From: Closterium sp. Naga37s-1 | Taxonomy: Eukaryota; Streptophyta; Zygnematophyceae; Desmidiales; Closteriaceae | NCBI GenBank assembly: GCA_947471745.1 | Contig: CANJKZ010000503.1 | Location: 248,001-312,000, forward strand | DNA: 64,000 nt | Direction: 5' to 3' | Part shown: in pieces, positions 31,721 to 41,956 of the stretch | Layout: each line of letters begins with the position of its first letter | Numbering within the stretch: the first letter of the stretch is position 1 | Program-made: the position numbers and the translations under genes | The notes under the pieces: model-generated | What the model was told of the DNA's origin: nothing | The model's input: only the letters and a program-made list of their open reading frames with translations | Databases searched by the model: none

Positions 31721-34700
31721 GTGTGGATCCGCGCAGCTCGTCTCCAGCTCAGAGAGAGTTTTGGCTCGGACTTTCCTGTTCTGCGCCTGCACTCCGACAG
31801 AGGCAGAGAGTTTTCCTCTGACCTTCTGCGAGCCTTCTGTCGCGCACGAGGCATCCGCCAGACTTTCACGCTTCCGGACTCTCCACAGCAAAATGGGATT
31901 GCTGAGCGCCGCATTGGCATGGTCATGGACGTCGCTCGTACGTCCATGGTCCATGCGGCTGCCCCCCATTTTCTGTGGCCAATTGCGGTTCGGTACGCGG
32001 TGCATCAGATCAACCTTCAGCCCCGGGTTTCCATGCCGGAGACCTCCCCTGCTTTGCTGTGGACGGGGAAGGTTGGCGATGCGTCTGCGTTCCGTGTCTG
32101 GGGATCTCGGGCGTTTGTCCGCGACTTGTCTGCGGACAAGCTGTCCCCTCGTGCTGTTCCCTGCGTCTTCCTTGGCTTCCCCCCTGACGCGCCAGGCTGG
32201 CAGTTCTACCACCCCACCTCGCGCCGTGTTCTGTCCTCCCAGGACGTCACGTTTGACGAGTCGGTTCCCTACTACCGTCTCTTCCCCTACCGCACTGCGT
32301 CCCTCCCCCCCCCGCCGCTCTTCCTTACGCCAGGTCCCCCTCCGGTAGACCCCCTCCCCCCTCAGGGTCCTGCCCCCTCAGGTGTGTCCCAGGTAGACGC
32401 AGTCGAGCCTGTCGAGGTAGCTGTTGACTCTGGTGCTGCTAGGGGTGCTGAGCCTGCGGGTGCGGGGTCTGGGGGTGCTGAGCCTGGTGGTGCTGAGTCT
32501 GGGGGTGCTGCGACTCGGGGTGCTGAGCCTGGGGGTACTTTGCCTGGGGGTGCTGAGCCTGGGGGTGCTGCGTCTGGGGGTGCGGAGTCTGAGGGTACTG
32601 GGCCTGCTCGTGTGGCGCCTGGTGGTGCTGGGCCTGGCGGTTCTTCGGGTGCTTCGTCCCGGCGGGAGCTACTCTCTCCACAGGAGCTGCGAGAGTGGTT
32701 TGCCCGGCGCTGGAGGCGTGCTGCTGGAGCTGGAGGTGCTGCGGGCACTGGAGGTTCTGCTGCTGCTGAGGGTGCTGGTGCCGCGGGTCCCGGAGGTGCT
32801 CGTACTGGGAGTACTGGAGCTGCTGGGCCTGCGGGTACTTCTCGTACTGGAGCTGGTGGTGCTGCAGGCGTCGGTGCTACTGGGGGTGCTGGTGCTGGTG
32901 GACCTGCTGTGTCTTCTGGTGGTCCGGCTAGAGCTGGAGCTGCTGGGGGTGTTGGCGCTGAGGGTGCTTCTGGTGCTGGTGCCTCTGAGGGTGCTGGAGT
33001 TGGCGCTGCTGGAGCTGGGGGTGCTACTGGAGCTGGCGCTGCAGTTGGGGGTGCTGGTGCTATTCCTGCTGGTTCTGGGGGTGCTGCGCGGCCGCGGCCG
33101 TACTTCGTTCCGCTCCTTGAGCAGGTTCTTGGCCTTCCGCCCTCTGCTAGTCCGGCTCCTCCCTTAGAGTGTCCACCGCCTGTCCAGTCCGAGTCACAGT
33201 TACAGCCTACCTCACCTCTGCCTGCTCCTTCTCCCTACACTGGTCCTACTGGAGGTCTTGCTGAGCGTCGTGAGCCTGCGTCTCGCCCTGCGTCGCCTGT
33301 CCGTGCTGCTCGCACTAGTGGTCGTAGTTCGCGTCAGCGTCCTCCCCCAGTCCCCGGCACGCACCGGATGTCTCTGCGTCCTTCCACAGCTCCACTGCGT
33401 GCCCCTTTGCCTTCTCCTCCTGAGTCCTCTCTTCCTGCTCTTGCTGACCCCGAGTCAGACTCCCTTCGTGCTGCCAGTCCTACTGTCACGCGTCTCCTTG
33501 CTACTGTAGTCACTGACCCTTCCTTTGAGTCCACTGCTGCGTCTGCCCTAGTTGCTGAGCTTGTCGACTTCGCTGCTCGCTGTCGCCTAGACTACGCTGC
33601 TAGTCTTGTCGCTGAGTCTGAGTCTGTCTGTCCTCCGTCCGTCGGGGGTGAGTGTGCTCTTGGCACGGACGTCCTTGAGGACAGGCAGGAGGAGTTCCAG
33701 TGTCTTGCGGCTGCTTCACCCCATCTCGTGTCCATGTTACTTGCCCCTGAGGGAGACCCGGATGCACCAGACATCCCGACTCCGCGCTCTTACGCGGAGG
33801 CGATAGAGGGTCCCTACTCCTCTCAGTGGCAGGCAGCCATGGACGCAGAGATGGCTTCCTGGAAGTCCACAGGCACCTACGTTGACGAGGTTCCCCCGCC
33901 TGGGGCGAACATCGTCAGTGGCATGTGGATTTTCAGGGTGAAGCGGCCGCCGGGTTCTCCGCCTGTCTTCAAGGCGCGTTACGTGGCTCGTGGCTTCAGT
34001 CAGCGGCAGGGAGTTGACTACTTTCAGACCTTCTCTCCCACCCCGAAGATGACCACTCTTCGGGTACTGCTGCACTTAGCCGCTCACCGTGACTACGAGC
34101 TTCACTCTCTTGACTTTAGCACTGCTTTCTTGCAGGGCAGCCTGCACGAGGAGATCTGGCTGCGCCGCCCACCTGGCTTCACTGGGACTTTTCCTCCTGG
34201 CACCCAGTGGAGCCTCCGGCGGCCACTCTACGGTCTCCGCCAGGCACCTCGTGGGTGGCACGACACACTGAGGACTACACTTGCGGCTCTTGGGTTTGCT
34301 CCTTCTACTGCCGACCCGTCGCTGTTTCTGCGCACCGACACTTCTTTGCCGCCGTTCTACATCCTCGTGTACGTCGACGACTTGGTCTTTGCCACAGCTG
34401 ACACTGCTGGACTCGCCTACGTGAAGTCCGAGCTGCAGAAGAGACACACGTGCACTGACCTGGGTGAACTGCGCAGCTACCTTGGCTTGCAGATCACTCG
34501 GGACAGAGCACGCCGCACCATTACCTTGACTCAGTCACACATGGTGCAGCAGGTCCTTCAGCGCTTCGGCTTCACGTACTCCTCGCCTCAGGCCACTCCT
34601 CTGCCTACTCGCCACTCGCTCTCAGCTCTGCCTTCGGATGAGTCCGTAGAGTCGAGTGGCCCGTACCCAGAGCTTGTTGGCTGCCTCATGTACCTGATGA

Positions 34701-35353
34701 CCTGCACTCGACCTGACCTTGCATACCCTCTTAGCATTCTGGCACGCTATGTTGCTCCTGGGAGACACAGACCAGAGCACATGGCTGCAGCGAAGAGGGT
34801 GTTGCGCTACTTGTGCAGTACGTCGGGCATGGGGCTTTTGCTTGGAGGGCGGAGTCCAGTGGTCCTCACTGGTCACGCAGACGCTTCTTGGGCTGACGAC
34901 CAGGCTACGCAGCGGTCGTCACAGGGTTACACCTTCAGCCTTGGTTCCGGCTCTGTTTCGTGGCGGTCTACCCGCTCGTCTTCTGTTCTCGGCTCCAGCT
35001 GTGAGGCTGAGATCTACGCAGGGGCCATGGCTGCACAGGAGCTACGCTGGCTCACCTACCTGCTGACTGACCTAGGAGAGCCGCCTCGTTCTCCTCCAGT
35101 TCTGTACGTAGACAACAAGGCCATGCTGGCCTTGTGTCGGGAGCACAGACTGGAGCACAGAACGAAGCACATCGCTCTTCGCTACTTCCTTGCTCGTGAG
35201 CTGCAGCATCGCGGTCAGCTGCGTCTTGCTTACGTGGCCTCTGAGGCCAACACTGATGATATCTTCACCAAGGCACTCGCGCCTTGTGACCATCAGCGCT
35301 TCTGTACTTTGTTAGGTCTTGTGCCTACCTTGCCTCACTTGCTCACTTCTTGA
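31721..35353 (+). CDS. Copia polyprotein remnant: integrase, reverse transcriptase, RNase H
   Basis: An uninterrupted frame of 1210 codons. Residues about 15-200 are the integrase core with HSDRGREF and the catalytic-Glu block QQNGIAERR. About 240-480 is a low-complexity linker made of Gly-Ala-Glu-Pro-type repeats and Ala/Gly-rich DNA. About 690-950 is the reverse transcriptase, with the VYVDDLVF active-site motif near residue 885. About 1060-1200 is RNase H (DNKAML, TKHIALRYFLARELQ). No stops or frameshifts are present, so this copy is young or recently truncated. It lacks gag and protease and could only move with help. The first codons are probably fortuitous; the true reading enters from the missing 5' part. 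Confidence 0.88.
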   Translation: MWIRAARLQLRESFGSDFPVLRLHSDRGREFSSDLLRAFCRARGIRQTFTLPDSPQQNGIAERRIGMVMDVARTSMVHAAAPHFLWPIAVRYAVHQINLQPRVSMPETSPALLWTGKVGDASAFRVWGSRAFVRDLSADKLSPRAVPCVFLGFPPDAPGWQFYHPTSRRVLSSQDVTFDESVPYYRLFPYRTASLPPPPLFLTPGPPPVDPLPPQGPAPSGVSQVDAVEPVEVAVDSGAARGAEPAGAGSGGAEPGGAESGGAATRGAEPGGTLPGGAEPGGAASGGAESEGTGPARVAPGGAGPGGSSGASSRRELLSPQELREWFARRWRRAAGAGGAAGTGGSAAAEGAGAAGPGGARTGSTGAAGPAGTSRTGAGGAAGVGATGGAGAGGPAVSSGGPARAGAAGGVGAEGASGAGASEGAGVGAAGAGGATGAGAAVGGAGAIPAGSGGAARPRPYFVPLLEQVLGLPPSASPAPPLECPPPVQSESQLQPTSPLPAPSPYTGPTGGLAERREPASRPASPVRAARTSGRSSRQRPPPVPGTHRMSLRPSTAPLRAPLPSPPESSLPALADPESDSLRAASPTVTRLLATVVTDPSFESTAASALVAELVDFAARCRLDYAASLVAESESVCPPSVGGECALGTDVLEDRQEEFQCLAAASPHLVSMLLAPEGDPDAPDIPTPRSYAEAIEGPYSSQWQAAMDAEMASWKSTGTYVDEVPPPGANIVSGMWIFRVKRPPGSPPVFKARYVARGFSQRQGVDYFQTFSPTPKMTTLRVLLHLAAHRDYELHSLDFSTAFLQGSLHEEIWLRRPPGFTGTFPPGTQWSLRRPLYGLRQAPRGWHDTLRTTLAALGFAPSTADPSLFLRTDTSLPPFYILVYVDDLVFATADTAGLAYVKSELQKRHTCTDLGELRSYLGLQITRDRARRTITLTQSHMVQQVLQRFGFTYSSPQATPLPTRHSLSALPSDESVESSGPYPELVGCLMYLMTCTRPDLAYPLSILARYVAPGRHRPEHMAAAKRVLRYLCSTSGMGLLLGGRSPVVLTGHADASWADDQATQRSSQGYTFSLGSGSVSWRSTRSSSVLGSSCEAEIYAGAMAAQELRWLTYLLTDLGEPPRSPPVLYVDNKAMLALCREHRLEHRTKHIALRYFLARELQHRGQLRLAYVASEANTDDIFTKALAPCDHQRFCTLLGLVPTLPHLLTS

Positions 35354-35686
35354 CCTTGCTTGTACCTTGACCTTTATATACTTGCACTTGCATGCTTAGC
35401 TTCATATATATATATATACCTGCATGTGGACTGGCCTTGTGGCCCTTGAACTTGTGCTCAGAATGTGTGGTGACGTTGTGATCCACCCTGAGCTTGCTGT
35501 GCTTTGCTTGACTGGTCTTGTGACCCCTTGTTCTCCCCCACTTTGCCTATGGGGGTGTGTCAAACTCATATGCTATAGTCTGTGTAGGCTGTAGTGGGGT
35601 AGCTCATATGGGGTACAACACTTTAGGGTTTGGTACTTGTACTCCTCATGCTGCTCAATGCAATCATTCTCGTTCCAATCTTCACA
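31728..35686 (+). mobile_element. Copia LTR retrotransposon A, 5'-truncated
   Basis: The element starts abruptly in the integrase region at the duplication boundary and runs through reverse transcriptase and RNase H to a polypurine tract (CCTATGGGGGTG, ending 35557) and a short 3' LTR (35558-about 35686, starting TGTCAAAC). The 5' LTR, gag and protease are missing. LTR sequence relates it to the elements at 50905-51035 and 52511-56814. Confidence 0.88.
35558..35686 (+). repeat. 3' LTR of Copia A
   Basis: Begins TGTCAAAC directly after the polypurine tract and contains the family block GTGTAGGCTGTAGTGGGGTA and a GGGTACAAC block. The 3' end (…TTCACA) is set by comparison with the related LTRs and is accurate to a few bases. 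Confidence 0.75.
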
Positions 35687-37226
35687 CATTCTTGTACCAC
35701 CGGGGCCAGCCTTTCTAGCACGCTGCAGGGACCGACTCGACCGAGTACGAAGACGAGGGGTCAGGCGTTACTTTCACCGACCAGCTCGACGCTGCTTGGC
35801 CGAACAGCATTCGCCGAGACCAGCTCGTCGAGCACAGCACGCCGAGCAGTGCCCATCGAAGGGTTTCGTCGACCACTAATGTACATTAGCAATGCACGTC
35901 GGCGTCGTCGACTGGATCCCGTCGAGCACAGCCTGCGATAGCATTTTTGTCGTCGACTGTCCCGTCGTCGACATAAAACGAAGTGTTGTCGAAGAGAGTT
36001 TGAAAACGAATCACTGCCATAGGTGAATTACCAACCTTTTCAGATAGTGTAAAAATCATACAATTTGGAAAGCTATAGTTTGTTGAATATGATGTTTTTT
36101 CTGTATTTATTACATAGACAAATATGGTCTGTTCGACGGGGTAATAAAATGTAGCTGCCAAACTCTACTGCAACAATAACATTGCTTGTGTCGATTGTCC
36201 ACGTTCACGATATGTATTAACGTATAGTAAAACTCGAGCATTGTTGATTAGTTATGTGATGGTGAGTCTCGATGCTACAAAGAGAAGTGAAACAGGGTGC
36301 TGGCGGCGATAGATATGCTTGGTCGATTGAAATAAACTTCTCGACCGCTTTGCTCTGTCTGTCGAAATCTTCCGTTTTGACGAATGGGGATAATGCGCAG
36401 CTCGACAATTTCCGCGTCGAATGCAGATGCTGACTTGCCAAAATCTAGAAACGGCTTCTGCTGTCGATAATCAATTTCATCGAACAACGTCTCGGAAATT
36501 TTGTTTTCCCGACTGTGAAATCGGAACCTTATCGAATGAGCTTCCCTGTTCGACAGAAAGTAATGCGGTACTGTTTCGACAAAAATGTGAAAGTGTAGGG
36601 GCAAAGTTTTTCAATGTGCTTTGTCGAAACGTTTAGCGGAATCCCTAAGTACTGTCGAACATCCCGGGAGCACCTCTTGTCGAACATCACATTTGAGTTT
36701 TTGTCGAAGAAAAAATATTTGCCGCGAATTTGAAATGTTGTCGAAGGCGATACACCCTTTTAATGCCAACCAGGGCTCTGTCGAAGACAGGAAATTGCAT
36801 AACTGAAGTATTAACGCCCCTCCTTCGAGAATTGACACATTTTCGACGGAAATACCCCTTCCATCAAGAACAAAATGTCTGCACATTTTCGACGGAAATA
36901 CCCCTTCCGTCGAGAATCGTATATTATTTTTAGGGCCTTAACTTGGCTGATATTTTGAGTTACGAAACACTTTCTTTTTAATTCTACAATGGTATATCGA
37001 GTTGTCTCCCGTCGAGCTCCTTCAATTTCTACTGTTACGGCTGACATATATATTATCATAAGAATACGACATTGAACCCGCGGGTTTCGAAGGGTTTTTG
37101 GGTCTGGTCAGCCGGGAATTTCTGGGGGCCCGGAGGGATTCCGCGGGTTTTTCGTTTTGCCTCAATTCCCTTTGTGCTAGGGCGGGCGGGGCGGCATGTG
37201 ATGACGTCACCCGTGTGTATATAATT
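35687..37226. other. TCGA-rich non-coding tract
   Basis: No gene could be supported. The tetranucleotide TCGA is strikingly frequent, mostly as GTCGAA or TTCGAC; between about 36,330 and 37,015 I count about 20 by eye where two or three would be expected. A direct repeat of about 30 bp starting ATTTTCGACGGAAATACCCC occurs at about 36839 and 36886. Composition is AT-rich otherwise. Origin unknown. Confidence 0.6.
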
Positions 37227-37791
37227 GGGCTGCGTTCTGTGGGCGCATCAGCCTGCATCAATGTACATTGATGCATTCCATCACGGTTCCAAGATACTTT
37301 CGTGATAACCTGCCGACAGGTTATCAAGGTTCGCGATAAGCGCATGGCTGCCGAAGCGAAACAAATCCGAATGCCTGCAGAACGGCCTTTTCGGCGACCA
37401 GAATTTAACATGTTGCCGATTTACGAGAAATTTCTCGTCCTAGCAATCTGGCGCATCATTGGTGCGCGCATCATGCAACTCCGAGAAGTCGCATGATGCG
37501 CGCATCTGCTGGTGCGGAGCACCCTCATTCGTCAATTTGTTTCTTCTAAAGCCTCATTGGTTGGCACCATTAAAAAATTTGCGGTCTAACTTCCTAGAAA
37601 CCCATAGAATTTCGGAAATTAGAGGAAATTGGATATCGAGATCTGACATGTCCAAATTCGAGGTTCGAAAAATTGGAAATAGGAGATTTCGGGAACCTCG
37701 TCCGAACCTCGTCCGAACCTCAATTTCTCAATGTGCGCATCAGCCCGATCCTCAGACGCATCAGAGCTGATGCGCCCACAGAACGCAGCCC
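37227..37791. mobile_element. MITE-like element with 26-bp perfect terminal inverted repeats
   Basis: The ends, GGGCTGCGTTCTGTGGGCGC... at 37227-37252 and its exact reverse complement at 37766-37791, bracket 565 bp without coding capacity. No target-site duplication is visible: the left flank is ATAATT and the right flank is the Gypsy LTR remnant. The missing duplication fits a rearrangement breakpoint at its right end. Confidence 0.75.
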
Positions 37792-38109
37792 TGGGTACAA
37801 CACGAGGCTAATTATATAGTCTCGACACAAGGCCAGTTACCCAGGTGTTACGCGAATGTTCTGAGGATCGCGAAGCGTCCCGAACAGAACCTTCCCGAAC
37901 TCAGTATAAAGCAATTTGGTGGAAACCAAATAGGCTTGAGTTCGGTACACGTAACCTGGTTCGGTGCTATAACTATAATAACATAAAGGAATGCACCTAA
38001 CCTAGGAAATCAAGCATATCTATGCATGATAAATAAAACCCAAGCTAGTAATAGAATAAGAAAGTATAGGGAAGCTAGCAAAGCCAGCATAAGTCGTCGT
38101 ACTCTCACA
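37791..38109 (-). mobile_element. Truncated Gypsy 5' LTR
   Basis: Read on the minus strand, this matches the first roughly 300 bp of the LTR at 60863-61232, starting TGTGAGAGTACGACG at 38109 and breaking off after CTCGTGTTGTACCCAGG. The adjoining 5 bp (38110-38114, ACATG on the minus strand) equal the 5 bp after the LTR at 61232, so both LTRs appear to belong to one insertion. Confidence 0.85.
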
Positions 38110-38361
38110 CATGTGAATCTCTTAGTCGGGCCGGCATCGGTCGTGCTGCCGAATTGCCTACGTTGATAGATTCTGTCGGTTTCTAAGAATCACTTAGCTG
38201 AGCAGCGGCATCGTCCAGCACGCGTACGCCCTCTGTAAGGACACAGAATTCATTGGCGAAGTCAATGCCAGGTCATTAAAACTCGCAGCTAAGGATATGG
38301 TGGATAGCTACGAAAACTCCGGGGAATTACCTTCTATTTCAGACGTCGGATTGGTCCTCAC

Positions 38362-38425
38362 CTGCTATGGATGCGTAGACGAATAGCAACAACCAGACGG
38401 CGAAACAAGGTGTGTGCAGCCTCAT
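38362..38425 (-). pseudogene. Orphan signal-peptide exon of a split CHRD-like gene
   Basis: On the minus strand an ATG at 38425 opens 21 codons plus one base, ending at a good donor (G|GTGAGG). They encode a clear signal peptide with hydrophobic core FAVWLLLFVYASIA. Intron phase (1) and length equal those of exon 1 in the two intact CHRD-like genes. No matching second exon follows on this strand, because the Gypsy LTR remnant begins 250 bp downstream. The phase-compatible body exon lies at 61394-61878 on the other strand. Confidence 0.65.
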
Positions 38426-38945
38426 GATGGTTCTTCTTCTCTAACAGTCAATCAGCTCGGTAGGGCAGATAAGCAACGAAAGCAATTGAGTGACGCTCAA
38501 ATGATCGAATCGGGGATGCTAAATTCGCTGGACACCCGCTTTCCGCCATCGACAGCGTGGTTGCCGCTTTTTAACATGCGGCAGCAGCTCCGGAACTCGC
38601 AAACGCGCCATAACCAGTCAGAGGCTTGCTCCCATACTATTGTCGGCGCCTGGCGTTTTCCTGTGTGCGAGTCGTAGGCGCTGAGGCGCCGCCACCACCA
38701 GTCTTCCCACAGGCGCGTCTGCCGCACAGCTGGCAGCGCCCATGATAGTTGACAAGTGCATTGGCTTTTTTATGATAAGGAAGAACCGCCCCACCGTCCT
38801 TGTAATAGTTTGACTGGCAACCGTGAATTTTGCCGTGGCCAGTTTATTATCCTTGACGGTTTGTAGGCCTCGCTGGCATGTTACAAGTGCAACCAGACAT
38901 TTGCCGGTCAGCGACAGATTTAAAGCTCACGAGCGATAACGAGTC
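38426..38945. other. Upstream flank of the orphan exon; no gene seen
   Basis: About 520 bp without a supportable coding frame. By position it would contain the promoter of the split CHRD-like gene. Confidence 0.3.
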
Positions 38946-38948
38946 TAA

Positions 38949-39460
38949 GGGGGTGTCCAGCGCGTTCATTTTGGGAATTTTAGTGCCCACACACGTGTCG
39001 GGGCACAAAACCGATCACTGTACCTAAAAACGAATGTCCTTTGAGCCGAGTCCATAGTTCCTCGAGTTTCTAGCGCGCGGACACATTCCTCCCCACACAA
39101 ACTTCAACAGTGCCAACACAGCCTGGAAACCGAGGTAACCGTTTCCCTCGTGAAGAGTAGGGTTGGCATTTTCGCCAGCGCGCAGGGGGTTTCGGCGAGT
39201 GTCGAGCGGCACTGGCGAAATCGTACGAGCAATACAAAGGGAACTTACTGTAGCTAGTTGGACGCGATGCTGTACCCGAGTTCAAGCAAACGTTGTATGC
39301 AGCTACGTGAGTCACACGACTCGAGGTACGTGCAGCTGGCGTGCCGTCTCGTGTACAAAAGTCGGTCGTGTCCACACTTTCTGTAAAATGCAGTGTTACA
39401 ACTCAAAATGTGGTAACTGAAGGGATTAATGAACGGTAAATGTACGCGCTGGACACGCCC
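38949..39460. mobile_element. MITE with TAA target duplication (PIF/Harbinger-like)
   Basis: The left end GGGGGTGTCCAGCGCGTTCA and the right end, which on the minus strand reads GGGCGTGTCCAGCGCGTACA, form imperfect terminal inverted repeats of about 20 bp. TAA flanks both sides (38946-38948 and 39461-39463). The 3-bp TAA duplication and a GGGxGTGT-type end are typical of Tourist/Harbinger MITEs. No transposase is encoded. Confidence 0.75.
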
Positions 39461-39463
39461 TAA

Positions 39464-39617
39464 GAGCGTGTCTGAAGTGAACGTCGACGTTTCCCGACGA
39501 AACTTTGAGGGATGTCGAGGAATCCTGACGGTCTGAACACTCGATCCGAGGGTTGGCATTCGCCGACATTCCTCGACGAAACTGTACATTCGTCGACGTT
39601 TTACTTCAGACACGCTC
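39464..39617. mobile_element. Tourist-like MITE, 154 bp, abutting the previous one
   Basis: The ends GAGCGTGTCTGAAGT and its reverse complement, extended by CGTCGACG on both sides, form inverted repeats of about 27 bp with one gap. TAA flanks it (39461-39463 and 39618-39620). Its left TAA is also the right TAA of the neighbouring element, so the two insertions share one target copy. The interior holds further short inverted CGACGAAAC/TTTCGTCG-type pairs. Confidence 0.85.
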
Positions 39618-39995
39618 TAACGACGACTTTGCGATGCATGGTTACCGCAATAGAGGAAGCTGACAATGTGGTGCGATGTGCAGCCAAAACAGTTTGGGGT
39701 GGAAGCATATGCGGCAATGTGCTGCGTGTGGATATGGAATCCGACTTCAGGCACGAACGTGCAGTGTGCCAGTGGCAGTGCTTGTTCCGCCCAGCTGGCT
39801 GGTTTGCATTGGATGGTTCGACCCTTTTTGTTTTCGTTGGGCTGTTGCCGAGCATTCACGATTGAAACGCTCGTTACACATTTACCGTATAGGAAGAAAA
39901 TGTTGCTAACACTGCAAGCACAAACACAAATAATTTTCCTGCTAAATATCCGCTGGACACGAAGTCCACACGCATCAACTAAAGATAAATGCAAT

Positions 39996-40050
39996 AAGTT
40001 TCGCACCCACTCCAGGCTTAGCATCTGACTGGCGAAAAGGTGCGAAACTT
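39996..40050. repeat. 55-bp hairpin at the edge of duplication copy B
   Basis: Exact inverted counterpart of 31642-31696. The stem is AAGTTTCGCACC / GGTGCGAAACTT. Confidence 0.9.
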
Positions 40051-41915
40051 CTCTACAAAATCTGGGAAGGAAAAAGAATGCAAAATGACTCTTCGGGGAT
40101 TGTTTGAGGTTTTCCCCTGCCATCAATGCTTGTGGTTTATCATGATGAATGCTCAACAGTGCAGGTTTGTTAGAGGAATCATTGAAACGTTTGCCTGAGC
40201 AATCTTGAGTAGGCTCGGCAAGGAGTGCACCAGCATACACCCAACATTGCTCATCCTCACTAAAGCAACTGGAAAATCGTCATATAAGGGAACTTTTTAA
40301 CGGATCAATCATCACAGTACACGGATCTCAGTATGATTGAATACAAACAATTGGAAAATGCAGAATACAAAACGCAGTTCACACACTAGGTTTCAGGCAA
40401 ATAGCAACTTGACACTTATGAAATGAATCCTCTGCTGGAAATTAGTAATCCCAAAGTTACAATTCAACTCAACCTTACAGCAATGATCACAATACCCGAT
40501 CCGCCTTATCAATAGCTACAAGACCTAACATCCTATTTATATACCCGCGTTCATGATGATCCACACACAGGTACATAAAATGCATGAACTACCGGTTACA
40601 ACTTATTCCGGGCGCAACGAGGGCTCTGCAGAACACCACCAGAGTTAGAACACAGAGAGAGGACATGTACCATAAAACGGACGACTTAAAAACACCACAC
40701 ATGAACCTATCGATCATGGATGCCATTGACATGCTCGGAACAGCATCCCATGAAACTCCTCTAGGAACCGTGATAAGCTCGGTGATAAAATTTCAGGAGA
40801 ATATCAACTTGGCAATAAATTTCGCTTGGCGATAATCTCGGAAGTCGCTGATGTAGAGCGCTGTCAAGCGCGCTGGTATTCTGCAAAAGAAAATATGTAC
40901 AAACAAGGTCGCGCAGTAGACAATGCGTATTTGGCTGAAAACGAAACTCACCTGAGTTGATCATGAACTTACCAGTGGGAGGAAGGCGTGAGAAGGTATC
41001 CTAATCTCGAGCTTCGTGCAGCCGGTAAAATTTCGCAGCAGAAACCGTCCGCCACAGCAGTCTTTCCGTAGCTGCAAGAGGGAGGATGTAAGAACAGAAA
41101 TTGACACACATATTTGAGTCGTGTTTATGACGCAGTGAAGGAGAGGTAGGAGCAGGAAGAGCACCGCAGAAGCTGATCGAGTGTATGAAACGGTAGACGG
41201 AAACCGTGAGATGTGAAAATGAACGGGTGTTGAGCTGTGGATGAAGTTTGAAGGAGCGGGAGAGGAGCATCACACACCAAAAGCCCTCGTTTTCGCTTGG
41301 GCGAAAATTGGACGAAATGGTTTGAGTGATTATTCAAACCTGGTGTGGTCTGAAGTTTTCGCTACTGTGGGTTCACAGGTACCTTGACGAAACTGGCGAG
41401 ATGGAAACCCTATAATGTCTTGGTTTCTGTTCGCCACACTAATCCAAACCACATCAGCGCTGTCACATCTAATTTTGACAGCGCACCTTCAAAAGTGACG
41501 CTGGTTTCTGACGCGTCAGCAACACCTTATCCAATGTCGCTGTAGTCAGTCATGTTATAACGCCACTAAATTTCCGTCGATGCGAATTCAGACTCAGATT
41601 CATGCAAGTTGGACACCACTGTACACCCAACACAACCGAAGTAATTCGCTGTACCAGCCCAATTTGGCACGTGCGGGGCGGGTTGTATGCGAACAGCTAG
41701 CGGCTACGGGGACACAATGTGGAAGGGGTAGGATACAATGTGCAAGGGCGAAGACAGGTACCATGCAATGTGAGTGCAATGTTTGAGAATTGAACATCCT
41801 TGCCTACCACTGTATTTTGAGTGTTTGTACATTGCTTCGGCAATTGCCGCCGGGCATGGGTGGGGCAAAGCGGGTTTCGTGCATGGTTGTTGTGGCCCCA
41901 CATTTTGTAGAGTTA
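40051..41915. mobile_element. 1.87-kb terminal-inverted-repeat insertion, family unknown
   Basis: The ends CTCTACAAAATCTGGG and, inverted, CTCTACAAAATGTGGG (15 of 16 identical) bracket a segment absent from copy A, where the flanks are joined (about 31,640). The junction suggests a 2-bp TT duplication. The interior is AT-rich and has no long frame. Two exon-like minus-strand pieces are visible: 41074-40982, with acceptor CTCTTGCAG and donor GTAAGTTC, and one starting near 40882 with acceptor TTTTGCAG. They do not give a long open reading, so an untranslated or captured gene fragment is possible. Confidence 0.65.
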
Positions 41916-41956
41916 CAGCAATACATCCCTAACTCACCCATTCCACGTGCAAATCT

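Larger units (their letters stand above)
26230..31727 (+). repeat. Segmental duplication, copy A (TPS 3' half plus CHRD-like gene)
   Basis: This segment matches the reverse complement of about 48,440-39,965. Matching landmarks in order are TPS exons 13-16, the TPS 3' flank, the CHRD-like gene with identical exon structure, and a 55-bp hairpin. The match stops abruptly at 31727/39965. Copy B carries an extra 1.87-kb insertion and extra exon fragments. The left limit, in TPS intron 12, is approximate. Confidence 0.85.

Noticed and set aside
31642-40050. The 86-bp inverted repeats at 31642-31727 and 39965-40050 as ends of one 8.4-kb transposon
   Set aside because: The repeat is the continuation of the large inverted duplication; copy B is merely interrupted by the 1.87-kb insertion at 40051-41915, and the joined flanks match copy A.
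40982-41300. A spliced minus-strand gene inside the 1.87-kb element
   Set aside because: Good-looking acceptor and donor sites exist, but every joined reading meets a stop within about 75 codons; left as a possible untranslated or captured fragment.
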